From positions 2,170,001 through 2,234,000 of the forward strand of contig NZ_FSRQ01000001.1 in the NCBI RefSeq assembly GCF_900143185.1: a DNA stretch of 64,000 bases, in the 5' to 3' direction. The notes below the pieces were generated by a model. The model ran no database searches and was not told where the DNA came from. It saw only the letters and a list, made by a program, of their open reading frames with translations. The first letter of the stretch is position 1, and each line of letters begins with the position of its first letter. Position numbers and translations under genes: made by a program. Positions 51,615-59,880 of this stretch are shown here, in pieces. The DNA comes from Chryseobacterium scophthalmum (GTDB lineage: Bacteria; Bacteroidota; Bacteroidia; Flavobacteriales; Weeksellaceae).

Positions 51615-52892
51615 CTATTCTTCGGCTAATTTTTCCGATTGCGAACCGATGAACGGAATTTTCGGAGCCAGGAAATATCCCGTCAAACTTGCAAAAAGTA
51701 TCGGTACGAAATACGTAAACCCTGTTAAAGTTCCCAAAATAATCGTTGTACTCATCGGCGTTCTCGTAACACATGCATTGATTGCAGCCATACAACTTAC
51801 AATCGCTAAAGTGGTATCAACAGTTGGGAATAAGTGATGAATAATCAATCCCAAAGTCGTTCCTACAAAAAACAATGGAATGATAAAACCACCTCTCCAT
51901 CCGGAAGTTACGGTAATCGCAATGGCTAAAATTTTGAAAATTAAAATGATAATTAAAAAATTCAAAGTGTAATTTCCATTGATCAATTCATTAACTTCAT
52001 GATGCCCAAAATATCTTGTCAGTGGAAAGTAAAATGCGATAATTCCCAATAAAATTCCACCTACCAAAGTTTTGATGTAGATTGGAAAATTCCTGTATTC
52101 GAAAACTTTTTTGAAAAATTTAACCACGAAAATGAAAATCCAACCGAATAAAGTTCCTACAATTCCAAAAGCGGTTGCATACGCAAAATCGTAAACTCCG
52201 GTATAATGATAGGCTTTCAAATCCCAAGTCGCTCCGATTCCCAAATGAATGATCAAAGCAAACATCAGATAACTGAAACAGCTCGCTACCAAAGCCGGAA
52301 TAATCGCTTTGTAATATTCTACAGCGTGTTTGTGATGAAGGATTTCAAGAGAAAATAAACTTCCACCAAGCGGAGCGCCAAAAAGCGCCGTAAAACCGGA
52401 AGCCATTCCGGCAATACTTAAAGAGCGTAACTCTTCTCCTTTCAGTCTAAAAAGTTTTCCCAAATAAGTTCCCGTAGAACCAGTAACCTGAACCAAAGGC
52501 GCTTCAGGACCAAGACTTCCACCCGATGCAACACAAAAAAGTGACGACAAAATCATGGAAGGATTATTTTTCGGCTCTAATTTTCCTTTATTAAATCTGA
52601 TGTTATTAACAATCAAATGAATTTCTCCAGGATCGCCAATAAAATGAATGACCAAACCTGCCAAAAGACCGGAAATTGCCATCGTAGGAATCACCATCCA
52701 ACCTTGGAAGTGATGTAAAAATTCTGTGAAATGTTCGAGAACAATCCAGTATAATCCGGCGATAATTCCGCCAACCAAACCTGTAATTGCCCACATAAAA
52801 AAAGTACGGCTGAATACGAAAGGATTAAACTTAATGGGTTGATCCAAAAGATTAAAAGTTCGTATTAAGCGTCGTCTTCTGTTGATTTTCAT
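51615..52892 (-). CDS. ClC-family chloride channel or Cl-/H+ antiporter
   Basis: 425 residues with 10 or more hydrophobic segments. ClC selectivity motifs: SGGSLGPEAPLVQVTG (like GREGPTVQ, gating Glu kept), FTALFGAPLGGSLFSLEI and SGWRGGFIIPLFFVG. No CBS domains. The gating glutamate suggests a transporter or gated channel, but ion coupling cannot be settled from sequence. Single gene. Confidence 0.9.
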   Translation of the reverse strand: MKINRRRRLIRTFNLLDQPIKFNPFVFSRTFFMWAITGLVGGIIAGLYWIVLEHFTEFLHHFQGWMVIPTMAISGLLAGLVIHFIGDPGEIHLIVNNIRFNKGKLEPKNNPSMILSSLFCVASGGSLGPEAPLVQVTGSTGTYLGKLFRLKGEELRSLSIAGMASGFTALFGAPLGGSLFSLEILHHKHAVEYYKAIIPALVASCFSYLMFALIIHLGIGATWDLKAYHYTGVYDFAYATAFGIVGTLFGWIFIFVVKFFKKVFEYRNFPIYIKTLVGGILLGIIAFYFPLTRYFGHHEVNELINGNYTLNFLIIILIFKILAIAITVTSGWRGGFIIPLFFVGTTLGLIIHHLFPTVDTTLAIVSCMAAINACVTRTPMSTTIILGTLTGFTYFVPILFASLTGYFLAPKIPFIGSQSEKLAEE

Positions 52893-52946
52893 TTTAATTT
52901 ATTGTTTAAAATTACAATCATCATTTGTAAAATGTTTTGTGAAATG

Positions 52947-53020
52947 CTTCGACTTCGCTCAGCATGACATCTCTAATACTAAAAGTTGTTGTAGGAATGT
53001 CGGTCTGAGCGAAGTCGAAG
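52947..53020. repeat. CTTCGACTTCGCTCAG inverted repeat
   Basis: Arms CTTCGACTTCGCTCAGCATG (52947) and the reverse of CTTCGACTTCGCTCAGACCG (to 53020), matching at 21 of 24 positions overall, with a 26-bp loop. A kind of dispersed palindrome that is common in flavobacterial genomes. Confidence 0.75.
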
Positions 53021-53033
53021 ACTTTCTTATTAT

Positions 53034-53420
53034 TTAAATTTTATTCTTCACAAAATAAAAAATCAGCATCAACCAAGCTAAGATCATAAACAATCCTCCA
53101 AGTGGAGTAATTGGTCCTAAAAATTTAAGATTCATCCCCCAATAATCCTGCATACTGAGCATATATATACTGAAAGAAAACAGTATTGTTCCTGCAATCA
53201 TCAAAATAGAAATCCATTTTTGAGATGAGGTGTCAAATTTTAAAATATACCCTGCAATCAGCAAAAAAAATGCAGCGTACATTTGATATCTTACTCCTGT
53301 TTCAAAACTTTCAAGTCTTTCCACAGATAAAATTTTCTTTAAAGCATGAGCTCCAAAAGCTCCCAAAATAACTGATAACATGCCATAAACAGCACCGAAG
53401 ACCAAAGTAATTGTTTTCAT
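53034..53420 (-). CDS. DUF423 (YwdK-like) membrane protein
   Basis: 128 residues with four membrane segments. Family start: AVYGMLSVILGAFGAHALKKIL; later GTILFSFSIYML and LGPITPLGGLFMILAW. Function unknown. It follows the DUF3298-type gene with 1 bp between stop and start, the last gene of a four-gene overlapping operon. Confidence 0.9.
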   Translation of the reverse strand: MKTITLVFGAVYGMLSVILGAFGAHALKKILSVERLESFETGVRYQMYAAFFLLIAGYILKFDTSSQKWISILMIAGTILFSFSIYMLSMQDYWGMNLKFLGPITPLGGLFMILAWLMLIFYFVKNKI

Positions 53421-53421
53421 T

Positions 53422-54492
53422 TTATAATTCTTCTAATTCTAGTTTTAAATATTTTTTTGTTTTATGATCCTGCCAAGTTCCGGAGATCTTATTCCCTTGT
53501 AAATCTGCTTCAACCAACGCTCTGAAAATCCACTGATTGGTTTCTTCGCTGTAATAATCGTTTTCAATAATAGAAATATGATTACCTTTTAATTTACCGT
53601 TCCACTCGATCAGTTTTTTATTTTTATCGTACCAATATTTTGCAGAAAAAGAACCATCATTATATACTTTATCGATCAAAACGGTGATTGGATATTTTTC
53701 GTCAATTTTTCCTTTATACAGTTTATTACTGAAACTCGTTTTATCAACTTTTTCAGAATCAGATAATAAGTTTTTCGCGTATGAACTCCAATACTTTTCC
53801 AAATCTTGGTAAGGAAATTCCACAACATGACTTCCCAGTTCATCCAGCGCTCTCATCGCATGATTAGAACATCTTCCGGCAATGAATTTTATCTTATTCT
53901 TTGCGAAATAATATTCAATTCCATCTAAAGTAAAATCGGTAAAACAATCTTCATAAATAGCGATCTGGTCTAAAACTTCCTCCGAAGAATTTTTCTCTGA
54001 TTTTAATTCTTTAAGAAAATCATTTATTTCTTTTTTAATGTTTTTCTGAATTAAACCTTCAACAGTTTTTATTGAATTAGGCTGGAATAAATCTTTGGTA
54101 TTGATTAAATTTCCCGTTCTCAAATCAAAATTTTTCCAAATATCAAAACCTTCAGGATAGGCTCCTGAAGCTTCTCCACTAATGGCAATACTCAAAATAT
54201 TTTTAGGCGTTTCCAGCTTTTCCCAACCATAAAAATAAACATAGTTGGAATATGAATTTTTTCCTGTAGATACCAATTTCGAAGGATTTCCTTCTGAACC
54301 CGGAATATATTCAAGCTGATTGACCTGTAAAAACGTATTTATTTTATTTTCAACCAAAGGTTTTTCAGCATACGAAACTTTAGGGAAAGCAAAATCTTCA
54401 GATTTCGGTTGCAAATCAGTTATTTTTAAATTTTTCTGTTGCGAAAAACTTAACCCAGAAATCAAGAGAAAGAATAAAAATTTCTTTTTCAT
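53422..54492 (-). CDS. Exported DUF3298/DUF4163-type protein
   Basis: 356 residues with a signal peptide (FLFFLLISGLSFSQQ). The middle part has the DUF4163 (ISIAISGEASGAYPEG) and DUF3298 (FTLDGIEYYFAKNKIKF; GSHVVEFPYQDLEKYW) patterns. The C-terminal 110 residues are a separate beta domain (NHISIIENDYYSEETNQW; GNKISGTWQDHKTKKYLKL). Probably periplasmic; function unknown. Its start overlaps the stop of the small gene before it by 1 base (TAATG). Confidence 0.8.
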   Translation of the reverse strand: MKKKFLFFLLISGLSFSQQKNLKITDLQPKSEDFAFPKVSYAEKPLVENKINTFLQVNQLEYIPGSEGNPSKLVSTGKNSYSNYVYFYGWEKLETPKNILSIAISGEASGAYPEGFDIWKNFDLRTGNLINTKDLFQPNSIKTVEGLIQKNIKKEINDFLKELKSEKNSSEEVLDQIAIYEDCFTDFTLDGIEYYFAKNKIKFIAGRCSNHAMRALDELGSHVVEFPYQDLEKYWSSYAKNLLSDSEKVDKTSFSNKLYKGKIDEKYPITVLIDKVYNDGSFSAKYWYDKNKKLIEWNGKLKGNHISIIENDYYSEETNQWIFRALVEADLQGNKISGTWQDHKTKKYLKLELEEL

Positions 54493-54659
54493 TACAGTGG
54501 ATGTAAAAAATATGAAACCAACCTGCTAAGCAAGATTACACCTCCCAAAATAACAAACATCTTCCAAAACTTTTTAGAACCTCTAAAACCAGGATGACTT
54601 GTTTGTTTAAGAAAGAATCCAAAAACAACAAATAAAACAGCCAAAATAATCTGTATCAT
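54492..54659 (-). CDS. Small membrane protein (55 aa) in the HMG-CoA reductase operon
   Basis: MIQIILAVLFVVFGFFLK opens with one membrane segment, then a basic loop (RGSKKFWKM) and a second segment (FVILGGVILLSRLVSYFL). Its ATG overlaps the stop of HMG-CoA reductase (TAATG) and its own stop overlaps the next ATG in the same way, strong evidence of translational coupling and of a real gene. Family not recognised. Confidence 0.85.
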   Translation of the reverse strand: MIQIILAVLFVVFGFFLKQTSHPGFRGSKKFWKMFVILGGVILLSRLVSYFLHPL

Positions 54660-55987
54660 TATTTTTCTCTTAATCTGTTAAATTCGTTGATAACTTCGTG
54701 ATGCGTCACCGTTTTATCTTTAAAATAAGTCACAAAATGCTGTTTCTCTTCTTCCGTTGCGCCCATTTGATTTAAAATATTCAGCAAATGCATTTTCATG
54801 TGGCCTTTTTGAATTCCCGTCGTTATCAAAGAACGAAGCGCTCCAAAATTCTGAGCCAATCCTGAAACCGCCAAAACACTCATCAATTCCTGAGCAGAAG
54901 GTTTTCCAAGAAGTGCCAAAGAGAATTTTACCAAAGGATGAAGATTCGTCAAACCACCGACAACTCCTACCGAAATTGGCAAATCGATCCAGAATCTGAA
55001 AACTCCGTTATCAATTGTACAATGCGTCAACGAAGAATATTTTCCGTCTTTTGAAGCATAAGCATGTGCACAAGCTTCCGTTGCTCTGAAATCATTACCG
55101 GTTGCGATAACTACAGCATCAACACCGTTCATAATTCCTTTATTGTGAGTCGTTGCACGGAAAGGTTCAATTTCAGCAATCGTTACAGCCTGTTTGAATT
55201 TTCTTGCAAACTCTTCGTTTGAAATTCCGCTGTCGTCTTTTAAATCTTCAATTTTACAAGAAACTTCCGCTCTCACCACACAATCCGGAGTGAAATTAGA
55301 AAGAATATTCATTACAATCTGCAATGAGTTTTTCTCTTCCTGAGTAAAATCTTCACTAATGACAATTTCCTGCTTCAACGTTTTTCCAAACTGCTCAAGA
55401 CACGAATTGATAAAGTTGGCTCCCATAGAATCTACCGTATCAAAACTTGCTTTCAGCTGATAATAATTTGGCATTTCGGAAGTTTTGTCGATCAATTTAA
55501 TGTCTAAAATTCCGCCACCACGATTTCTCATGTTTGCCGTGATCGCTTCTGTTGCCTCAAACAGTTTTTTCTTTAAATTAAAATTAAAAAAATGCTGCAG
55601 TTTGTGAGATTCAACATCGATGATAAAATGCGTATGTCCTAATTTCTCGGTGTTGATGATAGTCGTTTTAAAACCACCTTTATCGATCCAGAATTTTGCT
55701 GCTTTTGAAGCTGCCGCAACTACCGAACTTTCTTCCACCGCCATTGGCAAAGCAAATAATTTTCCGTTGATTAAAAAATTAGGTGCAATTCCGTAAGGCA
55801 TATAAAAATTGGAGATTGTGTTTTCAGAAAACTCATCGTGAAGTTTCTGTAAATCTGCATTTTCGTTCCAATATTGATTAAGTATATTTTGATAATCCTG
55901 GTTTCCTTCGAGATATTCGTTAACAAGCCAGTCTATTTTTCCCTGTTTGGTTAATTTAGAAAAACCTTCTACCGGTTTATGATTCAT
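54659..55987 (-). CDS. Class II hydroxymethylglutaryl-CoA reductase
   Basis: 442 residues of the bacterial class II HMG-CoA reductase type. Landmarks: ENTISNFYMPYGIAPNFLIN, ALPMAVEESSVVAAASKAAKFW, catalytic ATGNDFRATEACAHAYA and SVGVVGGLTNLHPLVKFSL. It interconverts HMG-CoA and mevalonate. It could supply isoprenoids (menaquinone, carotenoids, and the DMAPP used by MiaA). Other mevalonate genes are not in the window. First gene of a translationally coupled four-gene operon. Confidence 0.94.
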   Translation of the reverse strand: MNHKPVEGFSKLTKQGKIDWLVNEYLEGNQDYQNILNQYWNENADLQKLHDEFSENTISNFYMPYGIAPNFLINGKLFALPMAVEESSVVAAASKAAKFWIDKGGFKTTIINTEKLGHTHFIIDVESHKLQHFFNFNLKKKLFEATEAITANMRNRGGGILDIKLIDKTSEMPNYYQLKASFDTVDSMGANFINSCLEQFGKTLKQEIVISEDFTQEEKNSLQIVMNILSNFTPDCVVRAEVSCKIEDLKDDSGISNEEFARKFKQAVTIAEIEPFRATTHNKGIMNGVDAVVIATGNDFRATEACAHAYASKDGKYSSLTHCTIDNGVFRFWIDLPISVGVVGGLTNLHPLVKFSLALLGKPSAQELMSVLAVSGLAQNFGALRSLITTGIQKGHMKMHLLNILNQMGATEEEKQHFVTYFKDKTVTHHEVINEFNRLREK

Positions 55988-56184
55988 ATGGATAATATTT
56001 TTTATGTCTTGTATGTCATCGTAATTTTTACGATTTCACTCATAAATTAATGACCGTAAATATACTAATTTTGCTTTGGAAATATGCGGATAAGTTTGTT
56101 TTAAAAACACTGACTTTTCTCAATTTTGGACTTAATTTTGCTTAAAATCTTATTGAATTTTCCATTTTAAAAATATTTATTTAA

Positions 56185-57441
56185 ATGAATTTTGACCGCA
56201 TAAAAGAGAAACTCGAAATACTTGCAGATGCTGCGAAGTATGATGTTTCGTGCTCATCAAGCGGTGGAAAAAGAAAAAATAACGGTGGTTTAGGCGACAG
56301 TTCAGCAAGCGGAATTTGCCACACTTATACTGAAGATGGTCGCTGTGTTTCTCTTCTCAAAATCCTTTTGACCAATCATTGCATTTACGATTGTATCTAT
56401 TGCGTTTCCAGAAAATCGAATGATATCAAACGTGCTGCTTTTACCGTGGAAGAAGTTGTCGATTTAACGATCAGTTTTTACCGCAGAAATTATATTGAAG
56501 GTCTATTTTTAAGTTCAGGAATTTTCAAAGATGCCGATACAACGATGGAACGTCTGGTAAGGGTTGCCAAAAAACTGCGAACCGAACATAACTTCAACGG
56601 ATATATTCATTTGAAATCAATTCCGGGAGCAAGTGATGATTTGATGAATGAAGCAGCTCTTTACGCAGACCGATTATCTGTCAATCTCGAAATTCCGACA
56701 GAATCCGGGTTAAAATTATTGGCGCCGGATAAAAATCGTGAAGATATGCTTCAGCCGATGAGGATTGTTCAGAAAGGAATTCAGCAATATAAAGATGAAA
56801 AGAAAATCATCAGAAGTACTCCGAAATTTGCTCCGGCTGGTCAATCTACACAAATGATTGTGGGAGCAACCAACGAAAACGATTTACAAATCATCAAAGT
56901 TGCCGATCATTTTTACAAAAATTACGGAATGAAGCGGGTTTATTATTCGGGTTACATTCCGGTTACAGTCGACAATCGTTTACCTGCAATTACTTCAGAA
57001 GTTCCTGTTTTACGGGAAAACCGGTTGTATCAATCGGATTGGTTAATGCGTTTTTATGGTTTTAAAGCTGATGAAATTTTAGATTTTAATATGCCATTTC
57101 TTGATCTGGAAGTCGATCCAAAATTAAGTTGGGCTTTGAGACATCTGGATCAGTTCCCTATCAATCTTCAAACTGCAGATTATAAAATGATTCTCAGAAT
57201 TCCTGGTATTGGTGTGAAAACTGCGCAGAAAATTGTGAGTGCAAGAAAATTTCAGGTTTTAAATATTGACCATCTTAAAAAATTAGGAGCGGCTGTTAAT
57301 CGTGCAAAATATTTTATTGATTTCACGTATGGAAATCCATTTTTAAAACATTTAACTGATTTAAATTTAAGGAAGTTGATTATTGGCGGAAGTCAGTCTA
57401 AATTTCAAAATCAATTTTCTCAGCAATTGACACTTTTTTAA
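56185..57441 (+). CDS. Putative DNA-modification/repair radical SAM protein
   Basis: 418 residues. The radical SAM cluster motif CxxxCxxC is at residues 66-73 (NHCIYDCIYCVSR). The C-terminal part contains a helix-hairpin-helix DNA-binding motif (ILRIPGIGVKTAQKIVSARK). Together these match the family named putative DNA modification/repair radical SAM protein (TIGR03916). The reaction is not known. The next gene is its usual partner. Confidence 0.9.
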   Translation: MNFDRIKEKLEILADAAKYDVSCSSSGGKRKNNGGLGDSSASGICHTYTEDGRCVSLLKILLTNHCIYDCIYCVSRKSNDIKRAAFTVEEVVDLTISFYRRNYIEGLFLSSGIFKDADTTMERLVRVAKKLRTEHNFNGYIHLKSIPGASDDLMNEAALYADRLSVNLEIPTESGLKLLAPDKNREDMLQPMRIVQKGIQQYKDEKKIIRSTPKFAPAGQSTQMIVGATNENDLQIIKVADHFYKNYGMKRVYYSGYIPVTVDNRLPAITSEVPVLRENRLYQSDWLMRFYGFKADEILDFNMPFLDLEVDPKLSWALRHLDQFPINLQTADYKMILRIPGIGVKTAQKIVSARKFQVLNIDHLKKLGAAVNRAKYFIDFTYGNPFLKHLTDLNLRKLIIGGSQSKFQNQFSQQLTLF

Positions 57442-57498
57442 ACACGAATTTCACGAATATTTTCACAAATAATTCTATTATAACTCTAAGACACTCAA

Positions 57499-58257
57499 AT
57501 GACCACCCTACTCTACGACGGAAGTTTCGACGGACTTTTCACTGCGATATTTGAAGTTTTCGAGTATCGGTATCAAGATGTGGAGATTTGTAGCAAAGAA
57601 AATTTCTTACAGGAAAATATGTTTGCAGAAATTCATGAAGTGACCACGCAACAGGAAAAATCGGAAAGAGTTTTAAACAAATTAGAACAAAATATTGGGA
57701 AGTCGGGAATCCATCAATTGTTACAGATCTTTCTTTCAGAAGATCAGGAAATGGAAAATCTTATTTTATCAGCAGTAAAACAATCTATCAAACATCCTGA
57801 AGAAAATATATTACAAAATTTTGCAGATAATGATATTTTGAAAATTTCAAAAATATGCAAATCTGTAAGTAGAGAAAGACATCGAATGACTGCTTTTGTA
57901 CGGTTTGAAAAATTACAAGATGATATTTATTTTGCGAAAATTGATCCTGATTTTAATGTTTTACCTTTGATCAGAAAACATTTTAAAGACCGTTACGCAG
58001 ACCAAAAATGGATGATTTATGATTTGAGAAGACATTATGGTTTGTTGTATGATTTAGAAAACTGTGAATTCTTTTATCCAAATGAAAAAGTAGATTTAAA
58101 CCAATATCAACAGAAATTTCACGAAGAAGAAAAAAAATACCAGACACTTTGGCAAAGTTATTTTACAAAAACCAATATTAAAGAAAGGAAAAATACAAAA
58201 TTGCACATTCAGCATGTTCCAAAACGATATTGGAAATATTTGACGGAGAAATGGTAA
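57499..58257 (+). CDS. DUF4130 protein, partner of the radical SAM enzyme
   Basis: 252 residues, TIGR03915-type putative DNA metabolism protein. Typical start LLYDGSFDGLFTAIFEVF, middle RERHRMTAFVRFEKLQDDIYFA, and ending IQHVPKRYWKYLTEKW. In other bacteria this domain is fused to a uracil-DNA-glycosylase-like domain; here it is alone. 57 bp after the radical SAM gene, so one operon. Confidence 0.9.
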   Translation: MTTLLYDGSFDGLFTAIFEVFEYRYQDVEICSKENFLQENMFAEIHEVTTQQEKSERVLNKLEQNIGKSGIHQLLQIFLSEDQEMENLILSAVKQSIKHPEENILQNFADNDILKISKICKSVSRERHRMTAFVRFEKLQDDIYFAKIDPDFNVLPLIRKHFKDRYADQKWMIYDLRRHYGLLYDLENCEFFYPNEKVDLNQYQQKFHEEEKKYQTLWQSYFTKTNIKERKNTKLHIQHVPKRYWKYLTEKW

Positions 58258-58272
58258 ATGATTTTCATTTAA

Positions 58273-58337
58273 ATTTTAGCTAAATCCAAATTTCATTGCA
58301 AAAGAAAAGTCGGACCAAAGCCCGACTTTATTGATAT
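58273..58337 (+). repeat. GGCTAAAGCC repeat, copy 2
   Basis: TTTTAGCTAAATCCAAATTT, then AAAAGTCGGACCAAAGCCCG, ACTTTATTGATAT. Same two-hairpin layout and ending (TATTGATAT) as the copy at 45.83 kb. The second hairpin probably terminates both convergent genes here. Confidence 0.6.
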
Positions 58338-58339
58338 TT

Positions 58340-58786
58340 TTATAAAATTTTCTCAAAACAGACACTGTTTTCAATTCCTGCATATTGTCCATAATTGGGA
58401 ATAATAGTGTAGTTGCATTTTTTATAAAGAGCAACAGCTTCTGTTTGCTTCTTACCTGTTTCTAAAACTGTTTTTTCATAACCCAATTCTTTAGTCCAGA
58501 TTTCCAGTTCTTTTAAAACTGATCCTGCAAAGCCTTTTCCACGATACTCAGGAAGCGTAAACATTCTTTTGACTTCCATTGTGTTTTCGTCAATTGGTTT
58601 TATCGCTCCGCAAGCAACAGGTTTTTCATTTCCAAAAATAACGATACAGTTTTTCAGCAGATCAATTTTATTATATTGATCATAAAAAGCATGATCATCA
58701 CCATCCATTTCGGCTAGATAAGCATCGAGTTTTTGTACTAAACTTTGAAAATTCTGATTCTCGGAAGTAGTTCTGAGGATTTGCAT
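58340..58786 (-). CDS. GNAT-family N-acetyltransferase
   Basis: 148 residues. Acetyl-CoA loop in LPEYRGKGFAGSVLKELE (RGKGFAG pattern) and the strand YEKTVLETGKKQTEAVALYKK. Acceptor unknown. Two bases separate it from the upstream DUF2059 gene, so co-transcribed. Confidence 0.9.
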   Translation of the reverse strand: MQILRTTSENQNFQSLVQKLDAYLAEMDGDDHAFYDQYNKIDLLKNCIVIFGNEKPVACGAIKPIDENTMEVKRMFTLPEYRGKGFAGSVLKELEIWTKELGYEKTVLETGKKQTEAVALYKKCNYTIIPNYGQYAGIENSVCFEKIL

Positions 58787-58788
58787 TG

Positions 58789-59271
58789 TTATTTCTTTTT
58801 TGGAATCATAGGAGCTGGTGGATTTGGAGAAGGCGGTGGAGGTGATTGTAAATAACCTTTTTCTTCTAAATCTTTATTAACCAGATCAGTTATATTTTTA
58901 GCCCAATCAGCTGTAGCATTTTGTACTTCAGTCATAATATCTGGACTGTTTTTAATAAATTTTTGCCCTAATTCCGATTGATAAAAAGTCAAAAGCCCAT
59001 CAATTTCCTTTTCTGTGAATTTGTTTTCATAAATACCGATCACTTGGTTAATTAAATTATCAATATTGATTTTAGGTTCTAATGAAGACCAAACAGAATC
59101 AGGAATATTTGTATATCTTTTTTTAAAACTTAAGAATACATCTTTTTCAACCTGCTTTGAAAGCTTAAAAGAGGCACTTAAAGAAATCAAAGTTTTGACT
59201 TTATCATTTTTAGATTGAGAAAATACTAAAACACTTGAAAAAACAGTAATTAAACAAATTATTTTCTTCAT
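58789..59271 (-). CDS. Exported DUF2059 protein (1)
   Basis: 160 residues with a signal peptide (IICLITVFSSVLVFSQ). DUF2059 core: YENKFTEKEIDGLLTFYQSELGQKFI. The C-terminus is proline-rich (SPPPPSPNPPAPMIPKKK), which the paralogue lacks. Function unknown. Confidence 0.82.
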   Translation of the reverse strand: MKKIICLITVFSSVLVFSQSKNDKVKTLISLSASFKLSKQVEKDVFLSFKKRYTNIPDSVWSSLEPKINIDNLINQVIGIYENKFTEKEIDGLLTFYQSELGQKFIKNSPDIMTEVQNATADWAKNITDLVNKDLEEKGYLQSPPPPSPNPPAPMIPKKK

Positions 59272-59385
59272 TACATTTTTACTAAAACTTAAAGATTTGC
59301 TTAGGTTAAAATTCCTCTCGCAGATTAAGTGGATTAAAAAATCTGCAAAATTCGCTCAATCTGCGAGAGTTTTATATTAAAAAAA

Positions 59386-59874
59386 TCATTCAGACACCGT
59401 CACTACAGGCGCATTCTCCAGTTCGGCTTTTCTATGAGCACTCTTTTCTGCTATTGTTTTCTCCATTTTTACCATTACTTTCTTGCTAATCTCTTCACCC
59501 CAGATTCGCCCTTTTTCCATACTTTCTTTCATCACATCCGGCATTACTGCAATCATCTTTTTTCCCGTTGGGGTTTTATAGAATTTTATCAGCGCATCCA
59601 AATCAGATTCAGAATAATATTTATCGTAGATGGGAATATAAATTCTGGTTAATTCATCTTCATTGGCTTCTTTTTTAAATTCAACCCAAAACTCTTCCGG
59701 CAAATCGGTGAATTGTTTCTTATAAATATCAATCATCTTATCGATGGATTGTTTTCCCAATTTATCTATCTCTGTAAGCTTGATAAATTCGTTGATTTTT
59801 TTTTCTTTTGAGGTTTGGGCAAACATCATAGAAGCCAAGAGAAATGCGGTTCCAAATAAAATTTTCTTCATCAT
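59386..59874 (-). CDS. Exported DUF2059 protein (2)
   Basis: 162 residues with a signal peptide (ILFGTAFLLASMMFAQ). DUF2059 core YDKYYSESDLDALIKFYKTPTGKKMI matches the neighbour, so the two are tandem paralogues. The gap between them holds a small palindrome (TCGCAGATT / AATCTGCGAG). It lies 6 bp after the hutH stop codon. Confidence 0.82.
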   Translation of the reverse strand: MMKKILFGTAFLLASMMFAQTSKEKKINEFIKLTEIDKLGKQSIDKMIDIYKKQFTDLPEEFWVEFKKEANEDELTRIYIPIYDKYYSESDLDALIKFYKTPTGKKMIAVMPDVMKESMEKGRIWGEEISKKVMVKMEKTIAEKSAHRKAELENAPVVTVSE

Positions 59875-59880
59875 TTTAAA

